64,000 bases of DNA from Isoetes taiwanensis (GCA_021234155.1 JAJEKV010000050.1:6597199-6661198), one strand, 5' to 3'. Shown: positions 22,541 to 36,216, counted from the first letter of the stretch. Notes: generated by a model from the sequence alone, not told the origin. Made by a program: numbers and translations.

Positions 22541-23415
22541 CCACTTCTTTCTCCCTGCCACTATCTCCTAATCCTTATCCAATTCTCCTCCATTTATTTC
22601 TTCCTGCTTTCTATTTCTCCTTCTCTTCCGGCACATAGATTGGGAGATTTTTCCTTCATTCTGTCTATTCTCTTGCTTATTCTTTGTAAATTCTTCGCAT
22701 TGTTCTGTCCTGAGGCTTTGACTTCCTTATTGTGCCACCTTTTCCTTTTCTTTTGTCTCTTTTCTTTGCATTGGATTCTCAAGTCTTTCATTTCGTGCTT
22801 CAATTCAAGATCTGGTGCAGATTCTGCTTCTCAAGTCTGGAATTTGTTCTGTTGTTGAAGTTTGGTTCTTTTCCCGATCCCTTTTGGCCGCTGGATTGTT
22901 GCCCATAATATTGCGAGCCTGTTGGAGCTTGCAGTTCTGAAGAAGGCAGGCTCTTCATGATCACCATTCCCCCTTATCATCCTTCATAACACAGGACTGC
23001 TCGATTCTCCACTTATTTGTCAAAGAAGCATTTTACTGTAGCTTTGTACGGCTTAGGGTTTGGACTGTGGAGTAGGCAACGAAGCCGCGTTCATCTGTGG
23101 TCTAAAGGCAACTGAAAAAACAGGTGAAGTCCAAAAACACCTCTACTCTGGAAACGTTTAGTGGGAAGTCAACACGGAATGGTGTGCAGCTGAACTCTGA
23201 ATATATCAACAAATAGATGTTTTTCTGCACAGATTCGACGTTTAGGGTCAAATCTTCATTGCAATTCTACAAATTGTGGTTGCAAGAGGGCAGCATATCT
23301 CAAAGGTGGGCGCCCTATTTTTTGTAGCAGGGCGAGTGGGATAAGGTGTGGGTTCTACGTCAATTGACCACAACTTTTAGAGGCTTATAAATTACATAGG
23401 TAGTGGCATTGTGTT
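22541..23415 (+). promoter_or_regulatory. Promoter and 5' leader of the START-domain gene
   Basis: A pyrimidine-rich stretch (about 22541-22860) is typical of a plant 5' leader. No clear TATA box was found. A short upstream ORF (22640-22858) lies in it. The exact transcription start, and whether a leader intron exists, are unknown. Confidence 0.4.
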
Positions 23416-25151
23416 ATGGAAGGATTCACTTTCAAGGAGAATACTTCAGTGCTTGGAAAACCTGCAGTCTTTGAAACGTTTTTAGATTTGGTAGTCTGTA
23501 TGGTTCCTATTTGGGTGGCTGTTGCCATTGGCCTTATTATTGGTTGGTCATGGAAGCCCAGGTGGGCTAGCTTTCTTGTATTTGGTCTAAGAAGCAGAAC
23601 CAGGCTAGCGTGGAGTACGCCTCCAGGGTTCGGTGCACGTCGGATTTGGCTTGCCATGACTGCCATTACAGCAATCCCAGTATTAAAAGATATCTGGGGT
23701 AAGTTTTGTGCCTGGAAATGGCCCCAGAAGGAAGAACCAATAGAACAGAGGTGAGTTTTTTTGGCACATCCATGTTATTTGAACTATATATGACATTATC
23801 AACTGATTGTTTGTTTGTTTTTCTGTTTCAGGGAAATTGCATTTGAGAAGCAAACTATTGAACCTGCACTTAATGGAGATGACCTAAAACAATTCCTTTT
23901 GATGCTGGAAGGGCGTGATGGAGGGCTTTCTTGGCAAATGATGATGGATAAATCCATTCCAGGGATGACTTATCAAGCATGGCGTCGTGAGCCACAGGTA
24001 CCCTTTACTCTTGTATATTATTTACAAAAGGTTTATAGGCAAATAACATGTAGGTCCATCTATGCCAGAATGTCCCACTATGCTGCTATGTATTGGTTCT
24101 AGATGATGCAAAAATATTGTTGCTAAAAACATTATGCATATTTTGACAGGATGGACCAACTCAATATAGGAGCAGAACGGTATATGAGGACATACGCCCA
24201 GAAGTAGTTAAAGATTTTTTTTGGGATGATGAGTTTCGGCCAGAGTGGGATGACATGCTTTTATCCAGCAAGACACTGGATGAATGTCGGAATTCTGGAT
24301 ATATGACAGTTCATTGGGTCCGGAAGGTTTGTGATTGCTGATTAATTATTGTTATTGTGCACTTAGCTGATTTTCTAGTTCTTGAACTGACATATCTCTT
24401 GCTGGATAGTTTCCTTTTTTTTGCAAAGATCGTGAGTATATTATTGGGCGTCGTATCTGGCAAATGGGCAATACATTTTACTGCATCACCAAGGTATGTT
24501 GCAAAATTTCTGTTCCATTTTAATTTTTAATACCTTTCTTAAGGTTAGTTATTATGATTTCAGGGCGTACAAAATGCTTCAGTTCCTAGGGTGAACTCAC
24601 CTAGAAGAGTTGACCTTTTCTTCTCTAGCTTCCGAATCCGTCCAGGTAGGCACCTTGGGCCATCGTTTAATTTGATAGTGTAGTATACTGTTGTGTTAAA
24701 ATGTTGAGCTTTGCTTGCAGTGGAATCCCCGAGAGATGGCAGTTTGACAGCTTGTGAGGTGATGCTTTTCCATTATGAGGATATGGGTATCCCAAAGGCT
24801 CTGGCCAGGAGTGGAGTCCAATTAGGCATGTGGGGATTGGTTAAAAAAATCGAGCCTGGTGTTCGCAAATATGAGGCAGTTCAGAAAACGTTAAAACCTT
24901 TGTCAAATAGTGCACAAATGGCTAAAATAACAACAAAAGTTCCTGCAGCCATATTGCGTGAATTGGGTATCAGTTCTGAAAGTACAGCAGAAGCTGCACT
25001 TGAAGAGAAGAAAGAGAATGGAGGCTTGTGGAAGTGGGTAGTTTTTGGAAGTGCGGTAGCGCTAGCTTGTGGTGTGGACAGAGGTGCTGTTAGTAAAGTG
25101 GTGTTATTCGGTATTGCCAGAAGATTGGGAAGACTTGGAAGGAGGCTGTAG
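23416..25151 (+). CDS. START-domain membrane protein (CP5-like lipid-transport family), six exons
   Basis: Exons by GT..AG sites and frame: 23416-23750, 23832-23997, 24150-24326, 24410-24493, 24564-24645, 24721-25151. All phases agree and give 424 residues. Residues about 22-44 form a membrane segment. From about 124 to 330 runs a START lipid-binding domain of the plant CP5-like class, recognisable by YQAWRREPQ, YRSRTVYEDIRPE, VKDFFWDDEFRPEWDDM, FPFFCKDREYIIGRRIW, PRRVDLFFSSF and ACEVMLFHYEDMG. A hydrophobic stretch lies near the C-terminus. Such proteins are thought to bind or move lipids at membranes; the ligand is not known. The ATG at 23416 is the first in frame. It is the only intact host gene in the window. 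Poly-A signals (AATAAA) lie at 25214 and 25618. Confidence 0.92.
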
Positions 25152-25840
25152 ATTATGTTGTCATATTGTATGCTTGTATTCTCTCTGACTATACATTCAT
25201 CTCAATTTTGGTAAATAAAGTCAGGAGGCAATGGTATTCATCAATGTCAAGAGGCCTGGATATCACGAACGCATTTGGAAGGCTGGATGTGGCATTATTT
25301 GCTTCTCTCAGCAGTGAGCAGATCATCTCAAACAGATTTATCATGAAATCGAGAATGTTCATTGTTAATTTTTTTCTTATATGAATTGCAACATCTTCGA
25401 TCATATAAGCAAATTTGCTTACTGGACTTTTCGATTTTATTAAAGAAATAATCTGTCTTTCTGTACTTGGTCAAGTGCCTGAATGGATAGTGTATAGTTA
25501 CTACAAGTTCTTTTGGCTGCTGACAAACTCTATCACCATTGTTCTTTGAAGATGTGTCTGATTTCTTACTTTTTTCTACGTTGATTCAATTATCTTCGGT
25601 TGGTCTTTAATGATTCAAATAAAGAAGTTGGCTGTATAAAAGCTCATTGATAAAGATATCCCATTGATGAAGACTTGTTTGGTTAAGAATGGTCACCTTA
25701 TCCTCTTCATGATTGTTTTGATAAATTTGCCTTTCTTGTTACTTTTTTAAGTAGCCCATCACATACAGGAGATCTCAAGCTCCAAATCTTTAGTACCTAT
25801 TGTTATTGTTTAAGGGGGTGAATATTAGAGGCGAACAATT
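25152..25840 (+). other. 3' UTR and downstream spacer of the START-domain gene
   Basis: AATAAA at 25214-25219 and 25618-25623 are candidate poly-A signals. No other gene was recognised before the L-B LINE tail at 25841. Confidence 0.45.
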
Positions 25841-27013
25841 GATGAATGAATGAATGACTGATTTTTATCGTCCACTAAGCACTAATCGACTTTATGGACC
25901 TGAAGGGAAATGCAAAGAACTTATTATTGTTTAGTAAATAAAACCCGAAACCCCGGGCGGTTTTCGAGGAAAAAAAATGGGCAATAGTAAGAATCTTTGT
26001 CCAAATAATATAAGTATACATCATCATGAAATAAATGTATATATACATGTCAAGTGTGTGCGAGGACATGCTTGATCTCCGTGATGTCCATAGCCTCTGA
26101 AAGGTATAATCCAGACCGGAACCCGACGTAAAGTCGCGTTGCTCAATGTCGTGTAATGTAACCAAGCGAGGCAACTCGACGCGATAGCGGCCCAAATTTG
26201 ATCGTATCTTCGGCGACTTTGAAGGGTATGAGATTCATCCTCAATGGCGCCTCCCATTTGGCGGCATTGGCGAGCACATCTGGCGTGGCTCACCAATCCA
26301 TCAATGCCGTCTCAATTGAAGATGGTGTGCCCCACGGCGATCTGCGCCTTTTCATAGGCAGTGGGTACGGCAGTAGCATTGCGGGCCTCATTCCAATGTG
26401 GGATTTATGTGGCGTTAGTAGTGTCTTTGTCTTGACTTTGTTCAAGGGCAGCATCCCAAACTTGTTGAGGAAGCAAAAGCGTCAAGATATTGCCTCAAGT
26501 ATGGCGATGCGCCTGCCTCTGTTTGCACATGGCAATGCACTGTGCTCACCCGCATTCTATCTAGCCAACCGTTGAGCTCTTTTTTCCCTCCTCCAGAGGC
26601 CTTGGCCTTTGGGCCCCATTGCCATGATATACGCTAGGTTAGGGAGACGAGCATCGTCCATATTGACCACCTTCCAAAAATAGACAATGTGGCGATCAAG
26701 GGCCGCCCTCTGAAGAGGAAAGAATCCCCTCTTGTAGTAGAATTTGATATGGGACTGTGGACTTCATCCCTAGTGCTCGTACCAAGAAGGCTTTCTGCAC
26801 CTGCTCCAAGTCATTCCAGGTAGCGAGGGATACTACTGGAACCCCGTATAAAAGGACAGACTCCACTAAGACCTTGAACAGGTGTGAATAAGTTGGCCAA
26901 AGCCTAATCCAGAGGTAGCCTAATCCAGAGGTAAGGTATTCGCATTTGGAGTTGTGGACCCCTCCAAGCATGACAAGATATAGCCCAAGACCATCGCAAC
27001 GTAATTTAGCCAC
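25841..27013 (-). mobile_element. 5'-truncated LINE, family L-B, copy 1
   Basis: On the minus strand it covers the region after the RT (FKVLVESVLLYGVPVV, AFLVRALGMKSTVPYQ) down to the zinc-binding tail, then a 3' UTR ending in the family block and a (TCATT)n tail at 25841-25860. Frames are broken by many indels. It matches the copies at 30556, 41866 and 57162. Confidence 0.8.
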
Positions 27014-30000
27014 TTCTTGTACTATGCCTTTATCTCTCCTTGATTAGTCTGTCTTATGCTTGCTAATCTCATGTTTTTAGTTTTGCAGTTTAGGTCCTTG
27101 AAGAAGCTGCCCGACATGGAGGTCACGTTTGGGGCTTAAGGAACTTCAGGCTATCCAGAGTGCCGAGGCCCATGCAATAAATGTCCCTTTTTGCTACAGC
27201 AAACCCTGGGGATGCAAGATAATGAAAAGCCTACCCTTAGCAAGGTGGAACTTTTTGGGATAGTTTTTTCAGGATCTATGGCTTAAGAAATCTGTTGATG
27301 ATTGCCCTAGGTTTGCCCATCAACTCGTAACAATTATAATCGCAAAGAAAGTTGGCATTACAAGTTGAGAGTTATCACCTTTAGGAAATGAAATGTATTC
27401 ATTATCTCGTCGAGACTTTCTGGTGTAGGAGACGAAATTAGTTATATGGTAGATAGAGATATACATGAAGATGCATGTTTGGAAAAATTGCTTGGCCATA
27501 TAATATTCTAGAACCCGTCCCATGGCCTGCTACAGGGCCTTCTTGGATCTTAAAATAATATCTATCCATCTATCTTAACCACAACGACATGTCATTGTTG
27601 CCTTGGAAGTCTAAATTGTATTGAACTTCGTGATGCATGATACCAAATAATATCTTCCTGCAAATAATATGGCTATTGAGGGTGATGTTGGGCATTTGTC
27701 ATGGATGCCGAAGCTCGTATATGGTCCTTTAGAGCATGCAAACCCAAGTGAAGCAGCAGCTTGTGTGCAAAAAAATCGTTGATTTTAATGCTCAACATGG
27801 TTCCCCAATTAGCATTTCCCAAGGACATATTTGGAGAGATTATGCCATTCTTAAGCCAAAGGTGGGTTTTGAATCTTCTACTCAAGGTGGGAAAGTAGCT
27901 TGATTTGTTAGCCTTGTAGTTTTGGAGTAATTATACTTGATTGCAATAATAATATAAGTTTAGCATTGCAAAAATAATTGCATACTATATATTATGACCA
28001 TTTTCATCAAAGTAAGCATATTTGGCATTTTGAGACTTTCTCCTAAAGTGTTTGCTTTGTGTGGAAAACATAACTAATTATAACTACATTTGGGCATGGG
28101 AAATATTTCCTTTAGACAACTATATTGAAAAATTTACAATTTTATGGATATCTTAAGAAATAAATTTTACATATATTTCAAGACAATACTTGTTACACGA
28201 TTTTGCATTAATGATGTCATCCATGGCCAAACATGCCAAGGAATATGCCATATCAATGATCCTAGTGAACCCATACAGAGTTTGACTAGGACAAAACTGC
28301 ATCCTTTATTGCGAACATATCATGTCAATTCATTGTGGGCCAAATTGTGTCGACCACAACCAAGTTGCAAGCATTCTAAGCCAATGAATAAGCCAAGTGA
28401 AACCACATCTAATTTGGATGTGATAAACTTACACTCTTTATTCAACATGTGGGGCTATGAACAAGAAACTAAGTGGAAACCAAACTCGCCAAATCTTTGA
28501 AAGCCTCAAGACCAACAACAAAGAGGACAAACTTCCATTCTAAGGACAATTGAGATTTAGATCATGGCCTTGTGTTGGGAATTGCAGTTTACTTGCATTC
28601 TTAGTTTTATTGCATTTTTTGTTTGCCTTTCAACTACACTATTGGCAATCCCTATGTCATAGTCCTTGTTATGTACCTGCATTCCAACTACATTATTGGC
28701 ATAGAGTTCTAATATGCATGATGCAATAAACATCAATCCACTTGTCTGCTTGACATTCTTGGTGTGAGCCAATGGATGTGGCACAGACATGGTGGTGTGT
28801 CACCCATGTCTTTGTGTACAACACCAATGTGCTTTTGAAGAAACAAGGTGCAAAGCCTTATGATTATTTAATAAACAAGGTGCTAACAAGCATAAGATTG
28901 GCCTCTATCCTAAATAATATATTGCTTAAATATAATAATTAAAAGCTTATAATCTTGTAGTAAAATCTTTTCTTTCAAATAAGGAGGTTATGCGTTCAAA
29001 TCTTTTTTCATTTGATATATGGACTTCAAAGGGACGACTTCATTCCAGGTCCTTTCCTAGCCATAGGTAAGAAGAACCTCCTAAGATTCCAAGATACTAA
29101 AACTTGAAAAAATTAACTTAAATATCACATTAGTTAATTGAGAGATGGCCGACATATCCTTCCTACCATCAAAGAAAGGTTTGTCCCAAGGGCAACTAAA
29201 AAAATTTATCTCGCATATTTAAATGATAGGATAGAATAAATGATGATGATGATGATGTTTATAGTAAGGTTTTGCTTTTCAAATGGTAGATTATCAGCTT
29301 TCTCAGCTTAGAATCATACTTCTATTTTGTAAAGATCTCCCTTTCTTTTTTAGCACACCAGTCCTACCGGGCCTACAGCCTTTATTGCAATTCTAGCTTA
29401 TCCATATATCACCTCCACTGCACCAAAATCTGAGATGGCATTAGTCTACACCGTTAGATCCTAGTTTCTTTTTTATTTGTGGCACATCAAACCGTATCAA
29501 AAGATCCCCATATCACCAAGCCCTAAGCATCACTGCCTCAAGCCTTAAGCTTTCGACATCCGCAAAGGCCCCGGAGACAAGTATGATGCTGATATCAATG
29601 ATCCCTCAGGTAGAGCAATGATTCTACAAGTTCTAGCATCGACTAGGCCAGTCCTGATATCGATTTAGCTAGTTCCAACATCGATTTGGCCAATTTCCGC
29701 AGTCATGATTCCCCAACGACGCAAGGATTCTACTAGTCCCAACACCAATTAGGCCAGTTCCAGTCAGGATCGGTTTGGCTAGTTCCTTCTGCCATAATTT
29801 CTGCCAATTTTCCCACTACAATTCTATTGGCATTATCTTTACTAGGACTAGGTACGATCAGCATCAGTCGCATAATAGGCAATTCTCAAGTCTTTTCTAA
29901 ACCAAATCCCCTGTCATGATCTATTTGCATGTGCCACTATGAAAAAGGCAAGCTAGGAATAAGCACAGCCAAAACCATCTTGATTCAATTAGAAGAGGGA

Positions 30001-30555
30001 TTTTTCAAGATGAGGAATACTATGCTCAGCATGCCAGATCTTCTAGAGGGATTCTTTGACCTCAACTAACAAGTGCTTTCACTCCTTACTCCATCATATC
30101 AGAATCTTCGGACACGGTCTCAAGCATCACTTGCAACAAACATTTTTTTAATTGATGGTAAGCTCCTATTTCAGTTGATAGCTTTACTCTACTCCACAGT
30201 TCTATAAAGTTGTGGCTTGGGCCAAGCACGCCCCATATGCAAATGTTGTAATCCAGACTGACGAATAGATAAGATCACATTTAGACACAAATTCTCACAG
30301 GCAAGAATATGTTTACTATTATGTACATATCCAGTATTGGATCAACTTGACCAAGGTAGAAGCTTAAATTTATAAATAGTGGGACTACCGGAGGCAAATT
30401 CTTTTGAACTTACTAGTTTAGAATAAAAGCACAAGAAGAAAGAGATGGACCACAATACAAGACACATTTATTCAATGATGTAACATACAAATATATAGAT
30501 ATTGAAAAGGGAAAAAGTAAAGGTGAAGGAGAAAGGTCGTAAGGTATCGCCTATT
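27014..30555. other. Spacer without recognised genes
   Basis: AT-rich. A 118-codon plus ORF at 28144-28500 shows no recognisable domain and was not called. A (GAT)n run lies near 29240-29258. No RNA gene or repeat family was recognised. Confidence 0.45.
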
Positions 30556-31590
30556 AGTCACACATGTTCAAGGTCTTAGTGGAGCCTGTCCTTTTAGGGT
30601 TGAAGTATGGGGCCCAGTAGTATCCCTCACTACTTGGAATGACTTGGAGCAGATGCAGAAAGCCTTCTTGGTACGAGCACTAGGGGTGAAATCCACAGTC
30701 CCATATCAAATTGTACTGCAGGAGCATTCTTGCCTCTTCAAAGGGCGGCCCTTGATCGCCACATTGTCTATTTTCAGAAGGTGGTCAATGACGAGCTTAT
30801 ATCATGGCAATGGGGCCGCAGCGCCTCAAGGCATGCTGGAGAGAAAAGAGAGCTCAATGGTTGGCTAGATGCAATGTGCAGGAGCACAGCTACATGTGCA
30901 AACAGAGGCAGATCGACGTAGCTTGAGGCAATATCTTGACAGTTGCTTCCTCAACAAACTTTGGGATGCCAGTGCCCTTGAACAGATCAAGACAACACAC
31001 TACCAGTGCCACATAAATCCCATATTAGAACGAGGCCCACGATGCTACCTGCGTACCCACTTGCCCATGAAAAGGCGCAGACTCATTGCCTCCATTCGCA
31101 CAGGGGCACATCATCTTCGAATTGAAATGGGCAGATGGATTGGTGAGCCACGCCAGGACAGGCTCTGTCAATGCTGCCAAATGGGAGTCATTGAGGATGA
31201 ATCTCATACCCGTCAAAGTTGCCCAGCATATGATCAAATCCGGATGCGCTATGCTGAGTTGGTCAGGCCTGGCCAGCCGCTACATGTGACATTGAACACA
31301 GCATCGTATGGGTGCTGGGATCATACCTTCAGGAGGTTATGGACATGCGGGATCAGCTATGTCCTCGGGCACACACTTGACATGTATATATACATTTATT
31401 TCATGATGATGTATACTTGTACAATTTGACATCATTCTTATTACTGTCATGGTTTTTCCCTCGAAAACCCTTCGGGCAGGGGTTTTTTAACCCAGACAGT
31501 AATAAGTTTGCTGCGCTCCTTCTGCGTCCCATAGGCCGATGGTCTCAGTGGACGATAAAAAATCATTCTTATTCTTATCCTTATTCTTTT
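30556..31590 (+). mobile_element. 5'-truncated LINE, family L-B, copy 2 (best preserved)
   Basis: ORFs at 30644-30868 and 30869-31429 give the C-terminal third of L-B ORF2 (AFLVRALGVKSTVPYQ, then MKRRRLIASIRTGAHHLRIE). The zinc-binding motif is CQCCQMGVIEDESHTRQSCP near 31165-31225. The 3' UTR holds a stem-loop (31437-31506), then GTCTCAGTGGACGATAAAAA and an (ATTCTT)n tail at about 31563-31590. Everything upstream of the post-RT region is missing. Confidence 0.85.
31437..31506 (+). promoter_or_regulatory. Stem-loop in the L-B LINE 3' UTR
   Basis: CTTATTACTGTC (31437-31448) and GACAGTAATAAG (31495-31506) form a perfect 12-bp stem around a loop of about 46 bases. Related but weaker pairings are visible in the other L-B copies (57230-57315 and 41930-42003, minus strand). 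A role in template recognition by the RT is an inference. Confidence 0.6.
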
Positions 31591-32674
31591 CGTCAAAGCA
31601 TTATAAAGGCCCAGCTCTAACACTCTACCTGCAACTTTGGTCCTTTATCAAATAAGATATAGAAAATGTCATGTCTCTAAAAGAAAGAAGACCTGGAAAG
31701 AAGAAAGAAAAAATATTGCAACTTATAGATAATCTCCCCACCTGCAAATTTAGTCTTGCATTTGCATGAAAAAACCCTTTGGTGGTCACAAAGGAAAAAA
31801 CTTGTGTGCTAATATTTTCTAATATCTATTCTTATTCTCAAGGACACCAATAGCTTTAACATTGTCTTGACGTCGCTTAACATAATAATAATATGATCCA
31901 ATGTGCTTGAACTTAGAACTCAAAACTTCATTGTAACAACACTTTGATTATCACACATCAGCACACTTAGGCCATCTTGACCTTGCCTTAGACATTCGAG
32001 CAAATGTCATAACCGAACTAGCTCATGGCTCGCCAAAAATGCAGCAACATATTCTGCTTCAGTAGTGGAAAGTCAAATACCATCTTTTGACAATGCTATA
32101 TCAGCACTTTGGTTTTGCAAGCATCATAACCAAACTATTCCACGACACCAAGCCACCAAATAGGAGTGAAAAGTTCAACACTTTCTATCCAAGCCATCAA
32201 ATAAGAGTGACAAGTTCAACACTTCTCATCAAAGCCACCAAATAAGAGTGAAAAGTTCACCAAGATCTCTATTAAAAAATGCAATTTTGACATCATTTAA
32301 TGTACAAAAAAAAATATTCAAACTGAGCGCAAATACTAGAAATACTCTCAGTTCATGTGAGAAAGTTTCCTCATAATCGATATAGGTGAGGCTTATGGCG
32401 AAGGCATAGCCTCTTTCAACATAACTGGATCTGTATCATTAGTTAAAGTAGCATGATATCCTAAGATCCTTTTGATCAATTTCCATTGCCTTCGTGTTAG
32501 AGTCGCATCATCAGGAACTCCACCACTGACATCAAATGAGCCATGCACACCATCTTATAAATCAAAATCATGTATACTCATTGTCAATGTGAGAAAGTAA
32601 GGCCCATTATCCACATTAGGATTTAGAACATAGGGATTTGGATATGCATTACCCAGATTTGGATTTACGACCAT
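31591..32674. other. AT-rich spacer
   Basis: No gene was recognised. A short phrase (CAAATAAGAGTGA-AAGTTCA) recurs near 32158-32260. Confidence 0.45.
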
Positions 32675-33056
32675 TACAAACCATTACATTACACGCATTA
32701 AAATTAAATTCCCCTTTAAACCCCCTTTTGTTTGGGTGCATATTCACACGGGGGTGACGTAGGGCAGCGAGAGCCCTTATAATTATGTTTTGCACGTATA
32801 AAATCAACACCATATAGTATATTGCCTGAAATCTTATAGTATTTTGCAAATTTTATTATACAGTATAACAAATTCTGTACATCCATACCCCACAAACGAG
32901 GAACTTTATGTACGGTGTAGATTACAGAATAAGGGGTGAATATGCCTATCCAACAGCTCTCGATGCCCGGAGTCACCCCCCGTGTGAATATGCACCCAAA
33001 CAAAAGGGGGTTTAAAGGGGAATTTAATTTTAATGCGTGTAATGTAATGGTTTGTA
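32675..33056. mobile_element. Long-TIR MITE, copy 1 (about 382 bp)
   Basis: The left arm 32675-32758 and right arm 32972-33056 are near-perfect inverted repeats, including TTTGGGTGCATATTCACACG and its complement. The outer ends (TACAAACC and GGTTTGTA) fit a TA target duplication. There is no ORF. It is of the same family as the element at 34444, in opposite orientation by its interior. Confidence 0.85.
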
Positions 33057-34443
33057 TTATAGGTTAAAAAAATTTTTTTGCCCCTTCGGGGCAATGAAAA
33101 TTGTGTGTGAATGTTGTGTACATCACTATAGGTTCTTGTGCCTAAGACAGTGTGGCCTTGAGGACCACTAATAGTTGCGCTGCAAAAATTTCTATAATAT
33201 ATATTTGTAATAAGCGAGTAGGCCAAAACATTTATATCATTATGAGGGTCTCCATTCTACAAGTCGTTATCTTACATATCAAATATGTAGCATCAAATAT
33301 TCCATGCTTCAAATATGTAGCATCAAATATTCCATGCTTGTAAGACACATCTTTGTACACATCTTCTCAAATATCTATGTATATAGCAAAGCCAATAGTA
33401 AGGCCACTGGAAAAAATCACAAATATTAGTTGTTATTGAGCCACAAGCATAACAAATATTAGTTGTTATATGTTGCCCATCTCTTTTGAATCCACTTTCA
33501 TAGTATTCTTCAGCCTTTGAATGATCGTGCAGCACCTGGAAACAAGTAAAAAATTGAAGCACTCTTAAGAAACCTAGATAGATTTATATGAACAAAATTC
33601 TGCTCAATACAATATACATTGTACTAAGGTTCAATATTAACAAAATTCTGCTCACCTCGTACAAGTATCTTGCATAGTTTCTCAGCAGCAAAGGTTCTCC
33701 AGGGTTCTCAAATAGGCATGTGCATTGCCTAGTCCAACTCCATGGTCAGAGCCAAGATCTCCAGCCATGAACATTGGTACAACTTTCTCGGACTCATGCA
33801 AGGGCACGCACCCTTTGGAGCTGCAGAGTAGAGTGTTGCCATCGCATCCTTGCTTACACCCGAATAAACCTCGTCATCTTGGTCTTTGAAGCATCCGCTT
33901 TGCTATCTTCCGTAAAGCAGAGGCATCCCCATTTGTCTTGTCTCTTTATGCTCTACATTTTATGCCTCTTGCTCTTGCATTTGTGGATTTTCTTCTTCTC
34001 GTATCCGAGCTAGTCCCAAATATCAACCTCGATATCCATTACGGATGGTGACAATCGTGACAAAGACATTTGAACCATAGGATTCTGGACTAGCTTTATA
34101 CCTTAAAGAACATAGCACACAATAAGATGGTAGATTTACCGGTCAGAAAAAGCGTATTGCGTGCCATTTTCGTCCCCGGTTTCTAGGACAGCTTTGAGTG
34201 CTCCATGCAAGACCTTCGAACACTTTGGAACCAATATGCTTTACAGCAAAATCATTCAAAGATGTTCGTGTTTTCGATCAAGCAAAAAAAATTAGATCCA
34301 AGTTGAAGATTACCTAGGAAATCAGAGTCGGAGTAAGAGTCGATGCAGAAGGCAGCAAACATCTGGTTTGCAGATTGTTTGATAGCGTCCAGGTCTTGTT
34401 GTCCAGAAGGAGTCCATATCCGATAAGGCCTTATTGCTCCGGG
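33057..34443. other. AT-rich spacer
   Basis: No gene was recognised. It starts with a GCCCC-TTCG-GGGC hairpin at about 33079-33091 beside the MITE and includes the 30-bp duplication at 33280-33339. Confidence 0.45.
33280..33339. repeat. Two perfect tandem copies of a 30-bp unit
   Basis: The unit begins CAAATATGTAGCATCAAATA and ends TTCCATGCTT. Confidence 0.9.
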
Positions 34444-34882
34444 CAACACATCACTACAATCAACATTATTTAACATAAACCATTGCATCCAACACATTTA
34501 AATTAACATCCCCCTAAAACCCCCTTTGGTTTGGGTGCATATTCACACGGGGGGTTACTCCGGGCATCGAGAGCTGTCAGATAGGCATATTTGCCCTTTA
34601 TTCCTCGATCTGGACCGTACATAGCGATCCTCGTTTGTGGGGTATGCTTGTACAAATTTTTGTATACTGTATATTGAGATTTGCAAAATACTATAAGGTT
34701 TGAGGGAATGTACTTAATGGTGTTAATTTTGTACATGTATTGTAAGTTTTAGGGGCTCGTTGCCCTACATAACCCCCGTGTGAATATGCACCCAAACCAA
34801 AGGGGGTTTTAGGGGGATGTTAATTTAAATGTGTTGGATGCAATGGTTTATGTTAAATAATGTTGATTGTAGTGATGTGTTG
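34444..34882. mobile_element. Long-TIR MITE, copy 2 (about 439 bp)
   Basis: Arms of about 113 bp (34444-34556 and 34771-34882) are almost perfectly complementary. They share the inner block (GGTTTGGGTGCATATTCACA) with copy 1. The interior matches copy 1 in inverted orientation. There is no ORF. A GGGCCCTTCGGGCC hairpin follows near 34923-34937, as beside copy 1. Confidence 0.85.
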
Positions 34883-36216
34883 GTTGTTAATGTGCTATAT
34901 GTTTATATTAATAAAAAAAATTTGGGCCCTTCGGGCCGTAATAAAGGCGTTTGGGCACTAAGGATGGCATAACTTCACGTACTATTTTTACAAACACTTA
35001 TGCATGTAATAACATTAGAAATACTTGTGCAATGGTTTAAGTTAATATGAATGGTAGTTGTTGGTTGCTATATTAAAAAAAACAATTCAGGCCCTTAGGG
35101 AAAACATCTAGTTCCATACAAAGCGTTCAACGAATGGGAGGAAATGGCTTATCATAGGGTGGATCTAAACAGCCCCAAGAGCAATGCACAGTGTTTTCCC
35201 ATTGCATGCATTAAGAGCAAAGAATGACTTATCATATTCGGTAGATCTAAACAGCCCCAAGAGCATTGTGCCTACAGAAATCATGTGAAGATCTTTCACC
35301 AATAGCCCACATAATACAACTCATAGACAAGAAGCAAAGTTCATTGTAAATATACCATTTTGATATCTTCTGTGTTTCTTGCATATGATAATGAAACAAA
35401 ATAAACATTATTCGCAAACCCATGTCAAAATTATCTGCATGGAATGTATATATGATTAACTAAATTTAGAAGCACTTAATAATGCATTATAAGAAAACTA
35501 ATGTTTTCCAACTAAGAGAAAGAACACAAAGATAGATAAAGTACAGCTTTAAAACAACGTGCATTTTCTTGTAAGCAAGTTAAAGTGCAGCAATTCAAGT
35601 CTTTATATGATGCATGTAACATCTTCCAACCTTTTTGTCGTCTTCAGTTAATGTTGGTAGGCATACAGACTTGTGTAGGATGAACACTGAATAGATTCCA
35701 TGTGAGAGCGTTGCACTGTTTTTTGCCTTGCAAATGACATCCTTGCATGTTATCCAAAAACCTGCACAATTATATAGGGGCTAAGTCCAGCTATTGCTAA
35801 ATTCAACTGTCCAAGTAATACTAAAACAAATTATTGACAGTTATTTACATACCCTTGCCACCAGATGCCGCAATTACAATTCATTTTACCCTTTTGAAAA
35901 GCTGATGTTGCATAAGATCAGAGCAGTATTTGAGAACAATAGTGACCTCAGAAATACGCATAGAAGACAGCGTTCTTCATCAGAGCCTTCAAGAAGCATC
36001 AGAAGGTGCAAGCTAGATTCAACCTGAATTAAAATTTCCAAGCTTGGCGTGTCCGGAGTTGAGCGCCAACGAGCTTTTTAACAGAGATACAAACAAATGG
36101 ACAAATGGCTATGGAGTCGATTAATGCGAGATCGGACATAACATTGAGGGCCATAAAATATGCAAAAAAGAGATGTTGAACCGGCTTTGTTGGTACTCAA
36201 AACCGGCATCAAACCA
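34883..36216. other. AT-rich spacer
   Basis: No gene was recognised. A block ending GATCTAAACAGCCCCAAGAG is duplicated near 35160 and 35246. Confidence 0.45.

Noticed and set aside
28144-28500. A 118-codon plus ORF
   Set aside because: No domain, signal, intron site or repeat was seen. It is a plausible chance ORF in spacer DNA.
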